Below, in pieces: positions 1 through 12,841 of a DNA stretch of 64,000 nt; position 1 is the stretch's first letter, and each line of letters begins with the position of its first letter. The notes under the pieces were generated by a model. It ran no database searches. It saw nothing but the letters and a program-made list of their open reading frames with translations, and was not told the origin of the DNA. Source of the stretch: Clitopilus passeckerianus (Eukaryota > Basidiomycota > Agaricomycetes > Agaricales > Entolomataceae); NCBI GenBank assembly GCA_944990035.1, contig CALYLX010000066.1, positions 744,001 through 808,000 on the forward strand. The letters run 5' to 3'. The position numbers and the translations under genes are program-made.

Positions 1-50
1 CCATGAGATGAAAATGGGCCCTGAGATCCGGGATATGGGTTTGACCATAC

Positions 51-982
51 CGATCATACGTGTGAGTTCGTTCAGGCCGTCGGGTCGTTCTTGTCTGGGA
101 CGCTCCAGTACTCTTCGCTGCTGCTGCTGCTGTTGCTGGTGGTCCTTCGACCTTTGTTGTTCGCGCTCTCTTTCCCGGTCGCGTTCTGTGACCTTATCCT
201 TTTCTTTATCCTTATCTCTATTCCAAAAGCCCCATTTTTCTTTCTTTTCAACCCGTTCTTCGCGATGCCCTATATCTGAGTAGCTTCCGGTGTTCGCATA
301 AAATTGGTCCTCCGAATAAGATCTTGTTTGCTGTGGGAACCCACCGGGCTGTAACCCGGCGCCTTGTGTTGGTGGATCTAGAGCTCGTAGAATGCCAAGC
401 GCCACTGGTGCATTGGGCTGTCGGTTTTTGCGACTTGACTGTTTGTATTGCTGATGCTGCTGGTATTCATAATCCTTGAGGTGGGGCGGTATTCTAGTCG
501 TCGGCGTCGAAGACTGGGTATTGATACTGAATGGTGAAGGCGATCGAGCACCATTAGGACTGGGTATCGGGGGCGATGCACCCGGGGGTAGCGACGTGTA
601 GGAGGAATTTCTTGAAGGCGTAGACGATGAATTATGGTGCTGATGTCGCAGCTGAGCTTCGTCCTGAGAAGAAATAACTTCCCATCGGTCCTCCTCACTA
701 GATGTTCGCCTTAGATTACGAACCTGGCCACTTGATAGAGGTTGTGGTGGATATGCCTGAGGCGGTGGTTGCTGTAGCTGTTGCTGAGGGACCTGCTGGT
801 GCAGATAAACAGCATGCTGCTGGTGTATCGGTGTAGGTACAGTGTGATCCTAATGTCGAATTGGTTATTAGCAACTTGACAGGGCCTTGACTCTTGCCAG
901 AAGTGTCGCTAACCTCGGGCAAACCTGATTGGAGGTTACTTTTGCTGTTCTTCTGTTTATTGTGACCGAAAAGTTTCTTCAT
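51..982 (-). CDS. Probable VHS-domain trafficking protein, N-terminal part (cut by window edge)
   Basis: The gene starts with ATG at 982 (MKKLFGHNK...). A first intron is inferred at 850-913 (donor GTTAGC, branch-like GCTAATAAC, acceptor TTAG). The second exon runs to about 51, where a GTATGG donor opens an intron that leaves the window. The visible part is a disordered leader rich in Gln, Pro and Ser with a poly-Gln run (CAG/CTG repeat near 118-140). A charged stretch with alternating Arg/Glu and Lys/Asp follows, ending in ...LNELTRMIG just before the last donor. From memory of agaricomycete proteins, this layout precedes a VHS domain used in endosomal sorting. The domain itself lies outside the window, so the family call is inference and only moderately sure. 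The gene structure is better supported than the function. Confidence 0.5.
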
Positions 983-1541
983 GATGTGTTACAGAGCGCG
1001 TTACCGAGGCCAATCTGGCGATATTAACTGTCGAAATAGAGCGTCGATGATTGAGCTAAGGCGGTAACTGAACGCCAGCCAACATAGAACTGGGCAATGG
1101 CAACAATTGATGGGGCTGTGTCCCCGCACACGTGGCTATCTAATCAGATCCTCGAAGGGCTAATCGTTTCCTCAAACAACCAGGTCGTGTTGAGCCTTAA
1201 GAACTGTGTATTTGGAAATACCACTAGCCATTAAATGAGGTGCTGTGGATGGGGTGTGCCAGGGGGGTGGCCTCGTAATCTCAACCCCCTGCCGACCCTT
1301 GCATCATCTCATCGATTTCGCAGTTTGGGAACAGCCGGAACCTCCCACTGGGGTACGGCTACGGCGGTTGTCGCTTGGCCTGCCAAAATTCGGGGAAGTG
1401 AACATATTCACAAGCGTTCGACCTGTCGCACAAGTTTCAAGGTCGATCATATCCAAACTTTTCCGGATATACATGTTTTTAATTTACTTAGCCAGATGAA
1501 GCTTTTGAGCTACAATGTTTGTTGCAACATTCAACGGCTCT
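983..1541. other. Intergenic region between two minus-strand genes
   Basis: This stretch holds the presumed promoter of the VHS-like gene (right of 982) and the 3' flank of the GH3 gene. Two overlapping plus-strand open frames of 84-106 codons occur here, but they show no recognisable domain. I see no clear TATA box or repeat. Confidence 0.5.
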
Positions 1542-3543
1542 TTAGGCACCCTTGACAGGTAGCCGTCCCCCTGCATTGGCACCTTCAGTTATGGCATCCA
1601 CCAGCGCCTCAAATGCCTGAGAGGTAAACTCGAACGTCGCCAAATACGCACTCCCCTCCCACCTCTCTCTCTCCCCAAGAAGGTCATACGGACCACAGCT
1701 CGCCACCACGACCAACGGCAACCCCTTCAACTGACCACGTGTCTCCTCCAAGCACGTCTGCTGCCACGCACTGCTATTCGCGTTTCTCGTCACAAACACA
1801 ACTGCACCTGCATTGGCAGGAACAGCCTCGATGGGCGCCTGCGCGGCGTACACAACATGTTGAGTAGGAACTCGTTCTTGCAGCCCCTTTGCCAGGCTAA
1901 TATAAGAAGCACCAGCAGTGTTCCTGACCATCCCCGAAGGATCTCTGAGCATTTCCTCCGGGTCGTCAACCGCTCGATTTAGAGATTCCTTGGTGGGAGT
2001 GAACAAAACGATTTCCTTTCCCTCGGCCAGCTTGAGGGGGAGAATTTCGGAGCCCCAGACGACGGCCAAGCTTTTCTTGTAAGCCTTAGCACTGAGCGCC
2101 AAATTACTTTTCTTGAGCTCCTCCCAAGACTTCTTGAAGGCCTCGCCGTCGTCTTGTTTACCCAAAACATCCTCCCATCCTCCAACAAATTGATCCTTCA
2201 TCGCGTCAATCCTCTTCCTACTCTCCTGGAGTAAACCAACATCCATCCTCCCAGATTCAACGGCCGCATATACGGCTTTCAGCGACCCGACATGTCGGTC
2301 GAATCGATGGCAAACCATAGCAATATCTGCACCAGCGAGCAAACACTGTACCACACCCTCCTCGGAACCACAACCCCCCTGACTAGGTTCAGAGATAGCG
2401 TCCATCTCCAGACAGTCAGTGACCACCAAGCCTTGATAACCCAACTCGTCCTTAAGCAGGTCCTTTGAAATCTTCGGCGAGAGGGATGCAGGGGAGTTAT
2501 CACCCGTCAACGCCGGGAGTGCCATGTGCCCAACCATGATGCTAGCAATGGTGTCGAAAGTGTCGATAAGAGCTTTGAAGGGGGGGATTTCCGTTACGTG
2601 GAGTTCCTCCTTGGACTTGGAGATTACGGGGAGAGAAAGATGAGAATCGACATGGGTGTCACCGTGGCCAGGGAAATGTTTTGCGGAGGGGGCAACACCC
2701 GAAGAGGTCAACCCTCTGGAAACTGCGAAGGCATATTGTGCAACCTCTTTAGGATCTGTCGATGGATGTGAGGATGCCAATCAGAAAAATTCCTTGACAT
2801 AACTGACCATCTCCGAAGGATCTGACACCTGAAGTATTGTTTTGAAAATTTGGTTATATTGCGACAAGCAGAAGGAGGGTGAACAGACCAATCACAGGAT
2901 TTCTAGCGTCAGAGTTGACGTCCGCAACCGGGCTGTAAGCCCAATTGATTCCGACGGCCTTGAGTTCTTTGCCGGTCGCAGCAGCAACTTCGAAGGCAAG
3001 TTCGGTGGAGCCCGTAGCAGCAATAGCCATAGCTCCTGGACTACTATGTGCATTGGTTTTTATGCCTACAAAACCGCAACTTGTATACGTACAATTGCGT
3101 TCCGGAATGAGGTCCGCTGAACGCGGAAACAAGTCCTGGTGCAGGCATCAGACTGGTATATCATAAGATCCGGCTAGGCAGGAAACGAACCGTTCTCTTG
3201 ATCGATTCCAATGAGAAGAGGTTTCTTCTGACCGCAATCTTTTGCAAGCTGCTGAAGATCCCTCACGAGATTTCTGACTTGCAGAGCATCTAGGGATAAG
3301 TGGTGAGTAGGTCGGACGGCAACCTTTGGTGAGGTTAATCTACCTTTCACATTACGCCTCATCAGGATGACATTTCCAAGGTGATAGTCACGTATGAGGG
3401 TTTTAATGTCCTCGCTGACTTCATGACCATGAAAGCCGAAGACGAGATGCTAAATTTCACTTTCAATCGCCAATGCTTTCAATTGTTAAAGCCGAATTTA
3501 CCTGGCCAATTTCTCTTTTAATTTCCTCAGATATCGCAGTCAT
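1542..3543 (-). CDS. Glycoside hydrolase family 3 beta-N-acetylglucosaminidase (NagZ-like)
   Basis: The protein is a GH3 hydrolase expected to release N-acetylglucosamine from chitin- or glycan-derived fragments. ATG at 3543 opens a short first exon (MTAISEEIKREIGQ). About six introns follow, then a long last exon from about 2758 to the TAA at 1542, giving roughly 560 residues. Evidence: the last exon carries KHFPGHGDTHVDSH, the NagZ-type signature whose Asp-His pair supplies acid/base catalysis. A later LVVTDCLEMDAIS contains the conserved TD of the nucleophile loop. Upstream exons encode GIDQENG, QFPGAMAIAATGS and WAYSPVADVN, all ordered as in the family. A C-terminal beta/alpha domain follows the TIM barrel. 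No signal peptide is visible, so it is probably intracellular. It is divergent from the GEN1-like gene, with 258 bases between start codons. Confidence 0.88.
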
Positions 3544-3801
3544 GATGGTTCTGGAGAAGAAGAATAGCTGTGCCCCATAGCATGTGCTCGTATTTGTGGA
3601 TTTCCTGATTCTTTGGTCATTCAGGAGTTGGCTAGGAGGCATGATGCCATCGGCGTAAACGGGCCGTTTAGTTGATCAAGGATGCGTGATTGCTTTAGTC
3701 ACATCATGTGCCCGCGACTTGCTGTGACAATTGGACCTTGGTTCAAGGTCGCGTCGTGGCATCGTTTCTCATTAAGAGCTTTTGTATTGTTGGCCGATGA
3801 A

Positions 3802-6711
3802 ATGGGTGTGGCAGGACTTTGGGATGTGAGTTGTTACATAGAACTTAATTTTTTGAATACTAAATGACTGCCTCACTACTAGATTCTGCGACCTGCCTCC
3901 AAGAATCGTTCTCTCACAGAACTCGCCATAACTGAAGGCTTTATTGCGAATCCAAATGGTGTTCGTGGCTTTCGAGTGGGCATAGACGCCAGCATCTGGT
4001 TCTTTCACGCGGAATATGGACGCGAAGGAGAAAATCCTGTTCTACGCACTTTGTTCTTCCGATGTGCCACTCTAATGCATGCCCCTTTCCTACCTGTCTT
4101 TGTCTTTGATGGCCCAAGACGACCTGAAGTCAAGAGAGGCAAGAAGATCAACCGACAGTGCAACAAACTTACTCCTGGGATGAAGTCAATCGTTGAAGCA
4201 TTTGGCTTTGAGTGGCGGACTGCACCTGCTGAGGCTGAGGCTGAGCTAGCCTATCTGAATCGCATTGGGGCGATTGATGGTATCCTGTCCGACGACGTGG
4301 ATAATTTTCTCTTTGGTGCTATCACTGTAATCAGAAAGTTAGTATGAATTCATGCACGGTCTCGAGCTTGTAACTGATCATCATGCAACAACAGTCCCAG
4401 CCACAATCTGTCCGGAAACCGTTCGAACCCTGCGCTCAACGCTAACGGCAAAGATGACAAGGTCCACACACACGTCTACAGACTCCCCGACATTACCAAC
4501 CATCCCGACATTGGATTGACTAGAGGAGGCCTTATCCTCATCGGTTTGCTGAGAGGCGGCGATTACGAGCAAGGCGGTGCCGACGGAATCGGCGTAATGA
4601 CTGCTCACGGGCTTGCAAAGTGCGGTTTTGGAGACTCCCTTCTCAAAGCCACCCAAGAGATGGGTAGGCAAGAACTCCAAGATTTCCTTGTGGCCTGGCG
4701 CCATGACCTCTGTCACGAGCTACGAACCAATTCACAAAAGAAGATTGGTCGAAAAAATGCGGCAGTGGCCAACAAGATTCCAGCTAATTTCCCCGATATC
4801 GATATCCTCCTTTCGTATACCAATCCCATCACGTCAGAAACCGAAGGCCGACCATTCAAGAACTCGGATTTGACTTGGTCCAAGGAACCAAACATCGGGG
4901 GTCTTGCAGCCATTTGCGAGCTCTATTTCGAGTGGGGGTACCGAGAGGCCATTGTCAAACGTTTCCGGACTGTCATCTGGCACGGCGCCGTTTTGCGCAT
5001 CCTTCGTCGTGGTGTTCTCGACTTGGACCAAAAGAGAGCGAGGATTGCAGCTTCGGGTACAGGCCCATCGACACCAAGGAAAACAGGCAAAAACGGACCA
5101 CGGCCTTTTGGAACTCCTTCCAAGCTCATCACCAAGCACTTCTCTTCGCTAGCTGTCCCTTCATCCACCGTGGATAGCGACGATGAAGATGATGGAGAAC
5201 GTCTCATCATTAAGATCCACTCCCAGCGAACACATGTCTCTACGGATGGTACCCTTGAATACCGCCTCGAGATTGCCCCTAGCCAACTGGTTCGCATTGC
5301 CGAATCCGGACTCAGGGGGTTACGGCAGGCCCTTGGACCAGACGACTGGGAGGAAGTAGATGAAGAGGGGAAGAAAACGAAGAAACCACCACCTGAGCCG
5401 TCAAGTACCTTGCGTGTGTGGATGCCAGCATGTATGGTGCGAATTGCCGAACCACACATCGTTGAAGATTTTGACGAGGTCCAACGGAAAAAGGAGGAGA
5501 AGAAAGCGAATAAAGGGAAGGGAAGAGGAAAGAAGAAGGCTGCTGTCGTTGAAGAAGAAACTGACGATGATGATGACTCTGCAAAAGAGAACACCCCCCG
5601 CAAGAAAGCTGCTAGCTCAAAGAGCACGGGTACCAAACGCTCGACGAAGGCGAAGGTCCCTGTGCCTGCAGATACGTCTGACGAGGGCTCGTATGCCGAG
5701 CTACCAGCCGAGCTAATTCGCGACCTGACGAAGAAGGCTCCCTCTGCCCACACTGGCTCTGGGATGAAAGCTTTCTTCAAAACAACGAAGCTCACTACGA
5801 ATGTAGGGAAGAAGCCCGCACAAGGTATCATTGTCAAACCCAAGGTCCCCGCCAGGCCAGTCGAGGTTCCTGATAGCCCTCTTGAACTAGACTACGCCGA
5901 CTTCCTCGCGCCCTCTCGCGACAAAGCCGGTTCGAGCAGCTCCAGATCTGTCACATTGACTCGAGACTTCACGAAAAAGAAGGCGACGAATTCGAAGTCC
6001 TTCGACAACCTCCTGCAGGTCAAGTCATCGAGCACAGCAACGCTACAGCAAGCGGCACCATCAAGGTCGTCGACTTTACAACGAGTCGAAGAGGAATTAG
6101 ACTTCTTCAGCAAGACCACGCCTTCTTCTCAGGTCCCCTCCTCACAAAACACCTACATAAGGAGCTCAAAGACAATCAGCGCGGGTATCCTCGAAACAGA
6201 CTCCTTCCTGTACGACTCAGACGAACCTTCTCCGGCAGCTCCAGCGGCACCCACGGTACCATCAAGTTCGCGCAAACATACACGTGAACGTACTATAACG
6301 CCTTCTTCGAGTGAGGCATCCCTTGGAACCCACATCCATAAGTCTCCTAAGAACTCTCCCCACCATACATCACCCAGGAGAGGTACTCTCAAAGCAGGAG
6401 TTTCCAGAGTACGATCATCCTCACCCACTCCCATTCAGCGAAATCAACCTCCTCCACCTGCCCAACAACCTCTCAAGTTGAAACCTTTCCGAGCCACCCC
6501 AGTCATCGAGTTATCCGATTCAGAACCAGACGGCGATCTTCCCCCTCCCAACGCTGCTTTTGCCCCTTTACTTGCAGCACGGGCGAGGGCACAGGCCAAG
6601 GGCATAGAAGCCGCTCAAAACTCCAAGAAAGGGTCTGACGCGCCTCGTCCGGCACCACCTATCGCCAAACACCCGAGGGCTCCAATCCACGACATTATTG
6701 ATTTAACCTAA
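3802..6711 (+). CDS. GEN1: XPG/Rad2-family Holliday junction resolvase (GEN1/Yen1 type)
   Basis: This nuclease is expected to resolve four-way DNA junctions in the nucleus. Exons are 3802-3825, 3883-4337 and 4395-6711, giving 931 residues. The start gives MGVAGLWD, the obligatory free N-terminus of the family. Catalytic acidic residues are visible: D43 (VGIDASIW), D84 (FVFDGP), E125 and E127 (PAEAEAE), and D146 and D148 (SDDVDN). RGGDY..GGADGIG follows as the helix-two-turn-helix. The order and the absence of the long XPG spacer fit GEN1/Yen1 rather than XPG or FEN1. Beyond about residue 330 the protein is Lys/Ser/Pro-rich and disordered, with basic clusters suited to nuclear import. Two SUMO-interaction-like motifs lie near the C-terminus (VIELSDSE at about 863, DIIDLT at the very end). 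It ends 224 bases from the convergent TSC2 gene. Confidence 0.9.
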
Positions 6712-6935
6712 CCACTTCTTGACTCGTATTGACGACATCTATCACATTTCTTCTTTTACACTCGTCAGCATCTATTGTAGACTCACATATAGCAGGCAAC
6801 CATAGGCACTATTGTAACAACAATCATTTATACGGATTTTGGGTAGATATCCGATTACAACAGATACGAGAATGAACAATTCCAATTGAGTAAAATGTGA
6901 GATGGTTAGTATACAATGGTGAATGTAATATAATC

Positions 6936-9900
6936 CTAAAACATATTCGTGAAGTCTCGAGCTGCCTCTTGGCTCATTATAACGCCACCGTCTCCCTCTG
7001 GAAGCTCAACCTGAGGAATTTGGCCTTTGAACCGCCGAATGGATTCCAGCCGGGAACGCCAGTTTGTCTTGACCTCGACTTGGACGGTGTCCCGCTGGGT
7101 AGTAGCAAAGACGGATGCGAACCAGTCAGCCAACTGGCTGAGCTGCCTCGCGAAAAGAGGCAAGCTCTCGGCCGAAATTAGTTTGTAATGGCCAACAGGT
7201 GTGTGTTCCGGCATGCCTTCAGCTCGCTGGATTGTGACTTTGAAATATTCATTTTCATGAACGTGGTTGGAAAAGGCAGCGATGGCACCAAAGGAATGCG
7301 GTTCAATGATGATGTTGACGAACTGGAATTGAGTTTGGAGCGTGTCAAATCGATATGGTAGTCCAGAATCATTCCAGACAATCCGGACGTAATCGTTGCC
7401 TATGTGGCGTTTTTTGAAGTTGCACTGAGGATCTTCCGGCTTTGTGGGCATCATAGTCGCTGTGTGGTACAGGATTTGTGAAATGTCATCCCACCAAGCA
7501 TAAGCATATTCCCCATCCTCATCAGGATCGAGGCCACCCGCGTAGACATCTCGTTGACCACGCAAATTGACAAGTCTTCCGAGGCCCTCCAAGAATCTGG
7601 TGTAGGCGGGGGATCCGTGAGTGTTTCTGAGGATCTCGGTTTCGTCCGTCTGGCCGGGTGCCACGTACATGATCCCGACCTTGTGTGTGTCAATAACAGG
7701 CACTCTGTCGAGAGTATTGATGAATTTCGCAACCGCCGCGTTGTCCCCTACTGAGCGGACATGCTGGGGGCTGAGTCGATCAGGATATGCGGACAGTTGG
7801 AGGGCGACATATCCAGGATGGACCAAAACGTCTTTACGGCGTTGAGAGGGTGCGGTCCCACTCCAAACGTAGCCGGTTACGGGATCAGGACGAGTTGATT
7901 CATCCTCCTGAACTCTGTGAACCTCCCCATCAAGAGCATTTCGAGTTTCGTTCTAGACAAGCATGTTATTACAAATATTTTTTGCCTGAAGCTGCAACGG
8001 GCTCACTTCAGGCACGTCCCGCCGAGATACTGTCTCTTGAGGCTCAGAATCAGGAGGTAATGGCTCGGGAGGGTCTCGCTCTAGCATAAGCAGCGAGGGG
8101 ACGGAAAACAAGTCAGGGTTGACATCGCCGGCTGGTACCATCGGGGCATTTTCCGCCCTGCACAACAACCTAGTAAAGCCTGAAGGGCGCCTTGCGACGA
8201 TTTCCACCCAGCCCCTCCTGGCCAAAGTCCTGATAGTGATGACGGAATAGCCCGATATCCATGTCTTCTCATTGACTAAGTTATGAGTTGACACTTCACC
8301 CGGCGGATCCATGACGATATCGTTGAAGGCAGAGGGTGCGGGTCGGGGATCTGCACTTGCATAAGTGTATCGCGCCAACCAGTCAAAGCAGACCTCTGTG
8401 GGATCATCGACTTTATCATTTCCTTCATTGGCAAGTAGAAGTTGGCGGGTAATATAAGGAATATGCTTGGCTCTGTCGGGGAGCTTGACCGCCAGATACC
8501 AAGTATACACAACGGTATAGGAAAGGATGCGGACATGCTGAGTGAGCGCCCAAGAAGTTGTTCCCGATTCTTGTCGATTGTATTGCTGAAGATACTGCAA
8601 TGCAACCCCAAACACCATTTTGTAGTCGTTATCGGTGAAGTTGGCATAGAGTGGTGGCAGGGACCCAACAATTGCGAGGAAGGAGAGGATGTGGACCGTC
8701 ATTTTGGAAGTCGACATTATCTGTGAGAGCATCTCCAAAATCCTCGGGAGGGACCTTGTAATTGAAGACTGCAACTCGAATGCTGAAATGGAGAGGGCAT
8801 GAAGGCAGCATTTGATGGTGGAGAATTGTGCATTGAGACCGGTTTGGAAGACTTCAATCAACAGATGGCATTGTTTCAGATCGAAACATCGCCGGTAGCT
8901 GATCAGAACGGAAAGTGTATGGAATGCCAATCCATGTGCGTCGCGGGTTTTGATCAAATCCTTGGGCCAAGGAGCAGCCAGGCGAGAGCCAAAATCACCA
9001 CTCAAAAGCCCAGTGCACAAGAAGGACAACAATTTGCTGATTGCCTCTCGAGACTTGGGCCCACAAAATAGGTGTTTATTCGCGAGCTGCACTGGGAGAT
9101 GGCAGAGAATATAGGATAGAATTTCCCAGTTCCCTTCCTTCTCCAAAATTTCGAGAATGGTTAGCAAGTACGCGGCGGTGGGAAGAATCGGTCGTCCAGT
9201 TTGGTCATCGGGATCGTAAGTTGCAAGTCCTTCACTGGCTTTGTTCTCTATCGATGTAAAAGGAATGGTTTCCGGGACGGTCCATAAAGGACCAAGGACA
9301 GGTGTCGGTGGTGGTGGGGCAGCTGGAATAGGTGGAAGAACGATACCTCCAGGCACCCTGGACCGGCTTCTGCTGTTCGTAGTAGCCGCTGAGTGCGACG
9401 TAGCGCCACTCACACCGCGACCACGAGATCGGTTCCTCCCGTTGCGTTCAAGAGACAGGGGGAGGGATGCCCGAGCCCGTCGAATGTCAGGAAGTTCTGT
9501 AATGGCCGTAGAGTCCTCCGTAGGGTCCGCCGGTGCTGTCTCAACATGGTGACGATGAATGAGCTCGGCGAGGGTTATGACTTGTGGTGCAGTTTTCGGG
9601 GTGAAATACACCTTGTGATCGCGGTCTACTCTGAGCCTCATCAAAAACTGCAGAGCAGCGATCCTCGTCCGTAAACCAGGGCCTTCAACCGCAATGTTAA
9701 TTAGGAGCCTGAAAACTCGTATTGCAAGCGTGGTGCAGCGAGGATACAAGGAGTTGGGTGTGAATGTCATCTGACTGAAGATCAAAATGAGAGCAGACGT
9801 CGCAGCAACGGCACAGGACGTGGGAAAGGAGGGGAGTGGTAGAGCGGCTTCTACGCCAACCGTGGGCGCTTCTTGGGTATCATGGGCATCTTCATTTGTT

Positions 9901-12551
9901 GTATGGATCGATTGTGCTCGTGACTGATGAGTGGCAGCCAAGGAAGAGAGGATCGACAGGACCGAAGGCAACCCAGTGTCTCTATCCCTATCCACACCTC
10001 TGAGATGAGGTGGAAATTCGCTTTGGGCCCTGGACAGTGTCGGCGAAACTACCGTAGAGGGGGGAGGAGGGCCGGGGGAAGGCGAGTGGGTTTCAGCCGT
10101 CGTCACAGATGCAGTGTCCAGCGATTCCTCCTCCATCACATCAGACTCAACTCTAATGCAGTCAACGAGAAGGTCGAGGTATTTAGTGATTGCATCGTCA
10201 TTGCTGCCATCTTCCCCTTCAACGGTTCTAGCAACAATCTCATCCCCAAGAATCCTCCATACAGCATCTCCCGGATCTCTTCCACCTCCTTCGCGCAAAG
10301 AAAGGTCGCAGCATTCCCAAACCATATCGGCCAAAGGCTGGCGGTAAGCCGTCATATCCTTCACGCTCTCATAAACCGCTTCCAATGCAGCTACAACCGC
10401 CACACGAGTGAGCGGTCGCTGGGTGCTCATGAGTGAGCGGTTGGTGAGTAGGTTTGACCAATTGGATTTCCAGTCCGGAGAGGTCGGGTACAGGTCATGT
10501 TGTTCAGCCATGACCTGTGGAAGTTTGGCCGTATCAGCATCTGTGAGATTGTCGGCAATATGGATGAGAATGGTAGATAGTAGTGGATTGGTGGGGATGA
10601 TAGGATCGCGGGAGAGCAGTGTCGATAAGCTGCGCAAGAACTGCGTAGGAGCAGCTGGAGTTGAGGTTAGAGGTACAATGTAGGGGCTGCCGTCTAGATT
10701 CCTAAAGCATCGATTACTCAGCGAGAGGTTCATAACAGGGTAAGGAGTAACATGCCTCAAAGGATGAACATATTCAGCCAATTTCATCAAGGTTTCCCCA
10801 ACAACCCAACTTTCCTCTTCGTCCAAACTAGTCTTCTCATCTTCTCCCCTTGAATCAAACTCTTGCCAGATATCCTTCAAAACTCCTGCTGCCTCCTCGA
10901 GAATATCCTCCTTCCCAGCCCTGATCTTCTCCAAGAATCCTTCATCATTTCCGTCCGCCACCCACCAAACCCACGACTCGACACTGCTCGTCAACGCCTT
11001 GCCTGCCCTTGCAGCGTCCCAGCCATTGCGACCGAGGCCACCAGAAGACGTAGAATAATCCTCCTTCGGCCATGCACGCTCCATGAGGTCCTTCTCCAGG
11101 CTTACAAAGGAAGGGGCGCCGGAGGGCGAGAAACCCACAGTTGTCTCGCGAGAGATATACGCTCTTGCCAACCTGGCGGACAGCGCGCGACGAACGTGAT
11201 TCCTGAAAGTACGATGTGCTCCAAGGGATGTTTGGATCGCGGAAAGAAGGCCATCGGATACTGACGAAAACATATTCTGTTTGGAGGATAACGCGAGTGG
11301 CGCAGAACTGGTGTCTTGGGGAACATTGCTAGGAGGAAATAGGTTGTTGTTTAAGATCCGCATGCAGTTGGTGGAATAAGGTCCACCAAGCAATGCATAC
11401 AAAGTTTGCGTAATCTTGCCCTCTGAAGTAGGCTTTTTGGAAGGGTGCGGGACCACCGATAATCGGGGAAGTGGAGAGGAACAAAACGCCAGAGCTCGAA
11501 AAAGTAAAGGCAGTATAGAATTGAGGTAGGGTGGGGATAGAGTTTTCAACCGGAAATCGAGGTGATCAAGATATAATGAAATAGCTAAATCTGCAGGATG
11601 TTTTGAATGCGAATGCAAAGCTTGTGGAGGAGGGGGTGTGATGGGAACGGAGGAAGGGACGGAGGAAGACGAAAGGGAGGAGTGGTTCCGTTTGTGGGAC
11701 GTCGTTCCAGATTTTTGGGAGGGTGTGTTGCTCGAGGGAGTTTCGGCTGGCGAGGCTACCCTATTGTGATACCGAGCTTTGTTTTCGTGGATGATACATC
11801 GGTCTACCAATCTAGCGTAGAATTGCAGGATGTCACCTAAATCATCATCTGGAATGCGTGCGACGACTTCGTCCTTCTTAAGGACATCCGAAAGGAACTT
11901 GGAGAGTATATCCACGCTACGCTCTCGTTCTGCCCATTCGGCCCGGTCCACCCCTCCATCAAGTTTCAATAAGCCTTCAAATGCACTCCGAATCCATTCC
12001 TTGAGAGTATCGACAAATCCTTCCTCGATTCCAAGGATGTCGGCACCGTATCTTGTCAGTGCCCTCAGAGCTTTGAACCTGGGCTCCCAAAGCTCAGCGT
12101 TCCAAGGCGTCGGTTTTGGCGGAAAGAACCAAGAAAAGTAGGTGAAGCGCTCCCCTGTAGACAGAGTCGGCGTTTCGATGTGCTCAAAATAAGCAGAGAT
12201 TATATCGAAACCTGCGGCCTGAACGCTAACAGGAACTGAGGGATCACAGAGGTGGCTCAAGACCTGATGCAGGCCCACCAGGCGAGGAAGGGGTGAACAT
12301 GTGCTGATAGCACTAGCAAGAGCTCTCGAATGAGCCAAGCTGGGAACAGCAGGGGGTGTTAAAGCCTCTATGAGGCCTTCAATAGACGTAGGCTGCGGTG
12401 CGGCCACTGGTGTCTGGACTGCTGGGCTCGAAGAATGAGAACTAGGAGGTGTGTCGTTGCGTTTGCGCCATAATGTATTCATCAAAGACGCAGTATTGGA
12501 TCTATGGCGCAGTTTCTGAGGTGATTCTGCATCATTGGACAATGGTGACAT
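6936..12551 (-). CDS. TSC2: Tuberin homolog (TSC2), Rheb GTPase-activating protein
   Basis: TSC2 partners TSC1 and stimulates GTP hydrolysis by Rheb, which restrains TOR signalling. Two exons are inferred: 12551-8007, a single 4.5-kb exon, and 7952-6936. They are separated by a 54-base intron (7953-8006, GTGAGC...CTAG) whose removal joins ...DVPE to NETRNALDG in frame. The product is about 1853 residues, close to human tuberin. The first exon is helical-repeat rich with Ser/Pro linkers, like the tuberin N-terminal region. The second exon is a Rap/Ran-GAP domain: residues near 1700 read KKRHIGNDYVRIVWNDSG, containing the Asn that acts as the catalytic thumb in this GAP family. The frame is intact across the gene. 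It is convergent with GEN1 and lies 290 bases downstream of the DUF1857 gene on the same strand. Confidence 0.92.
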
Positions 12552-12841
12552 CCAATAGCTACGGCTTTCCTGAAAGCTTGGGTTGAGTACTTGCTGAACC
12601 TGATCCTGCCTAGAAACACCGACCTTTGGTATGTCCTGAGTTGCTACACTTTGCCCTAGCCTGGATCAAGGGTTCGTCGTCTGTATCGTCGTGGTGGTCA
12701 CCGTCAGGGTTGTCGACAGCGAATGGTCAATGGATAGCACTGAAGGGTCACGATGATAGTCATCCCTAAATTTCTGCACATCAATTGATTGATTTGGTAA
12801 AGTATTTACGCAATGTATTTCTTAAAATGGAAATTATAGCC

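Noticed and set aside
4923..5843. 306-codon minus-strand frame opposite the GEN1-like gene
   Set aside because: It is a shadow of a well-supported coding exon on the plus strand and shows no domain of its own.
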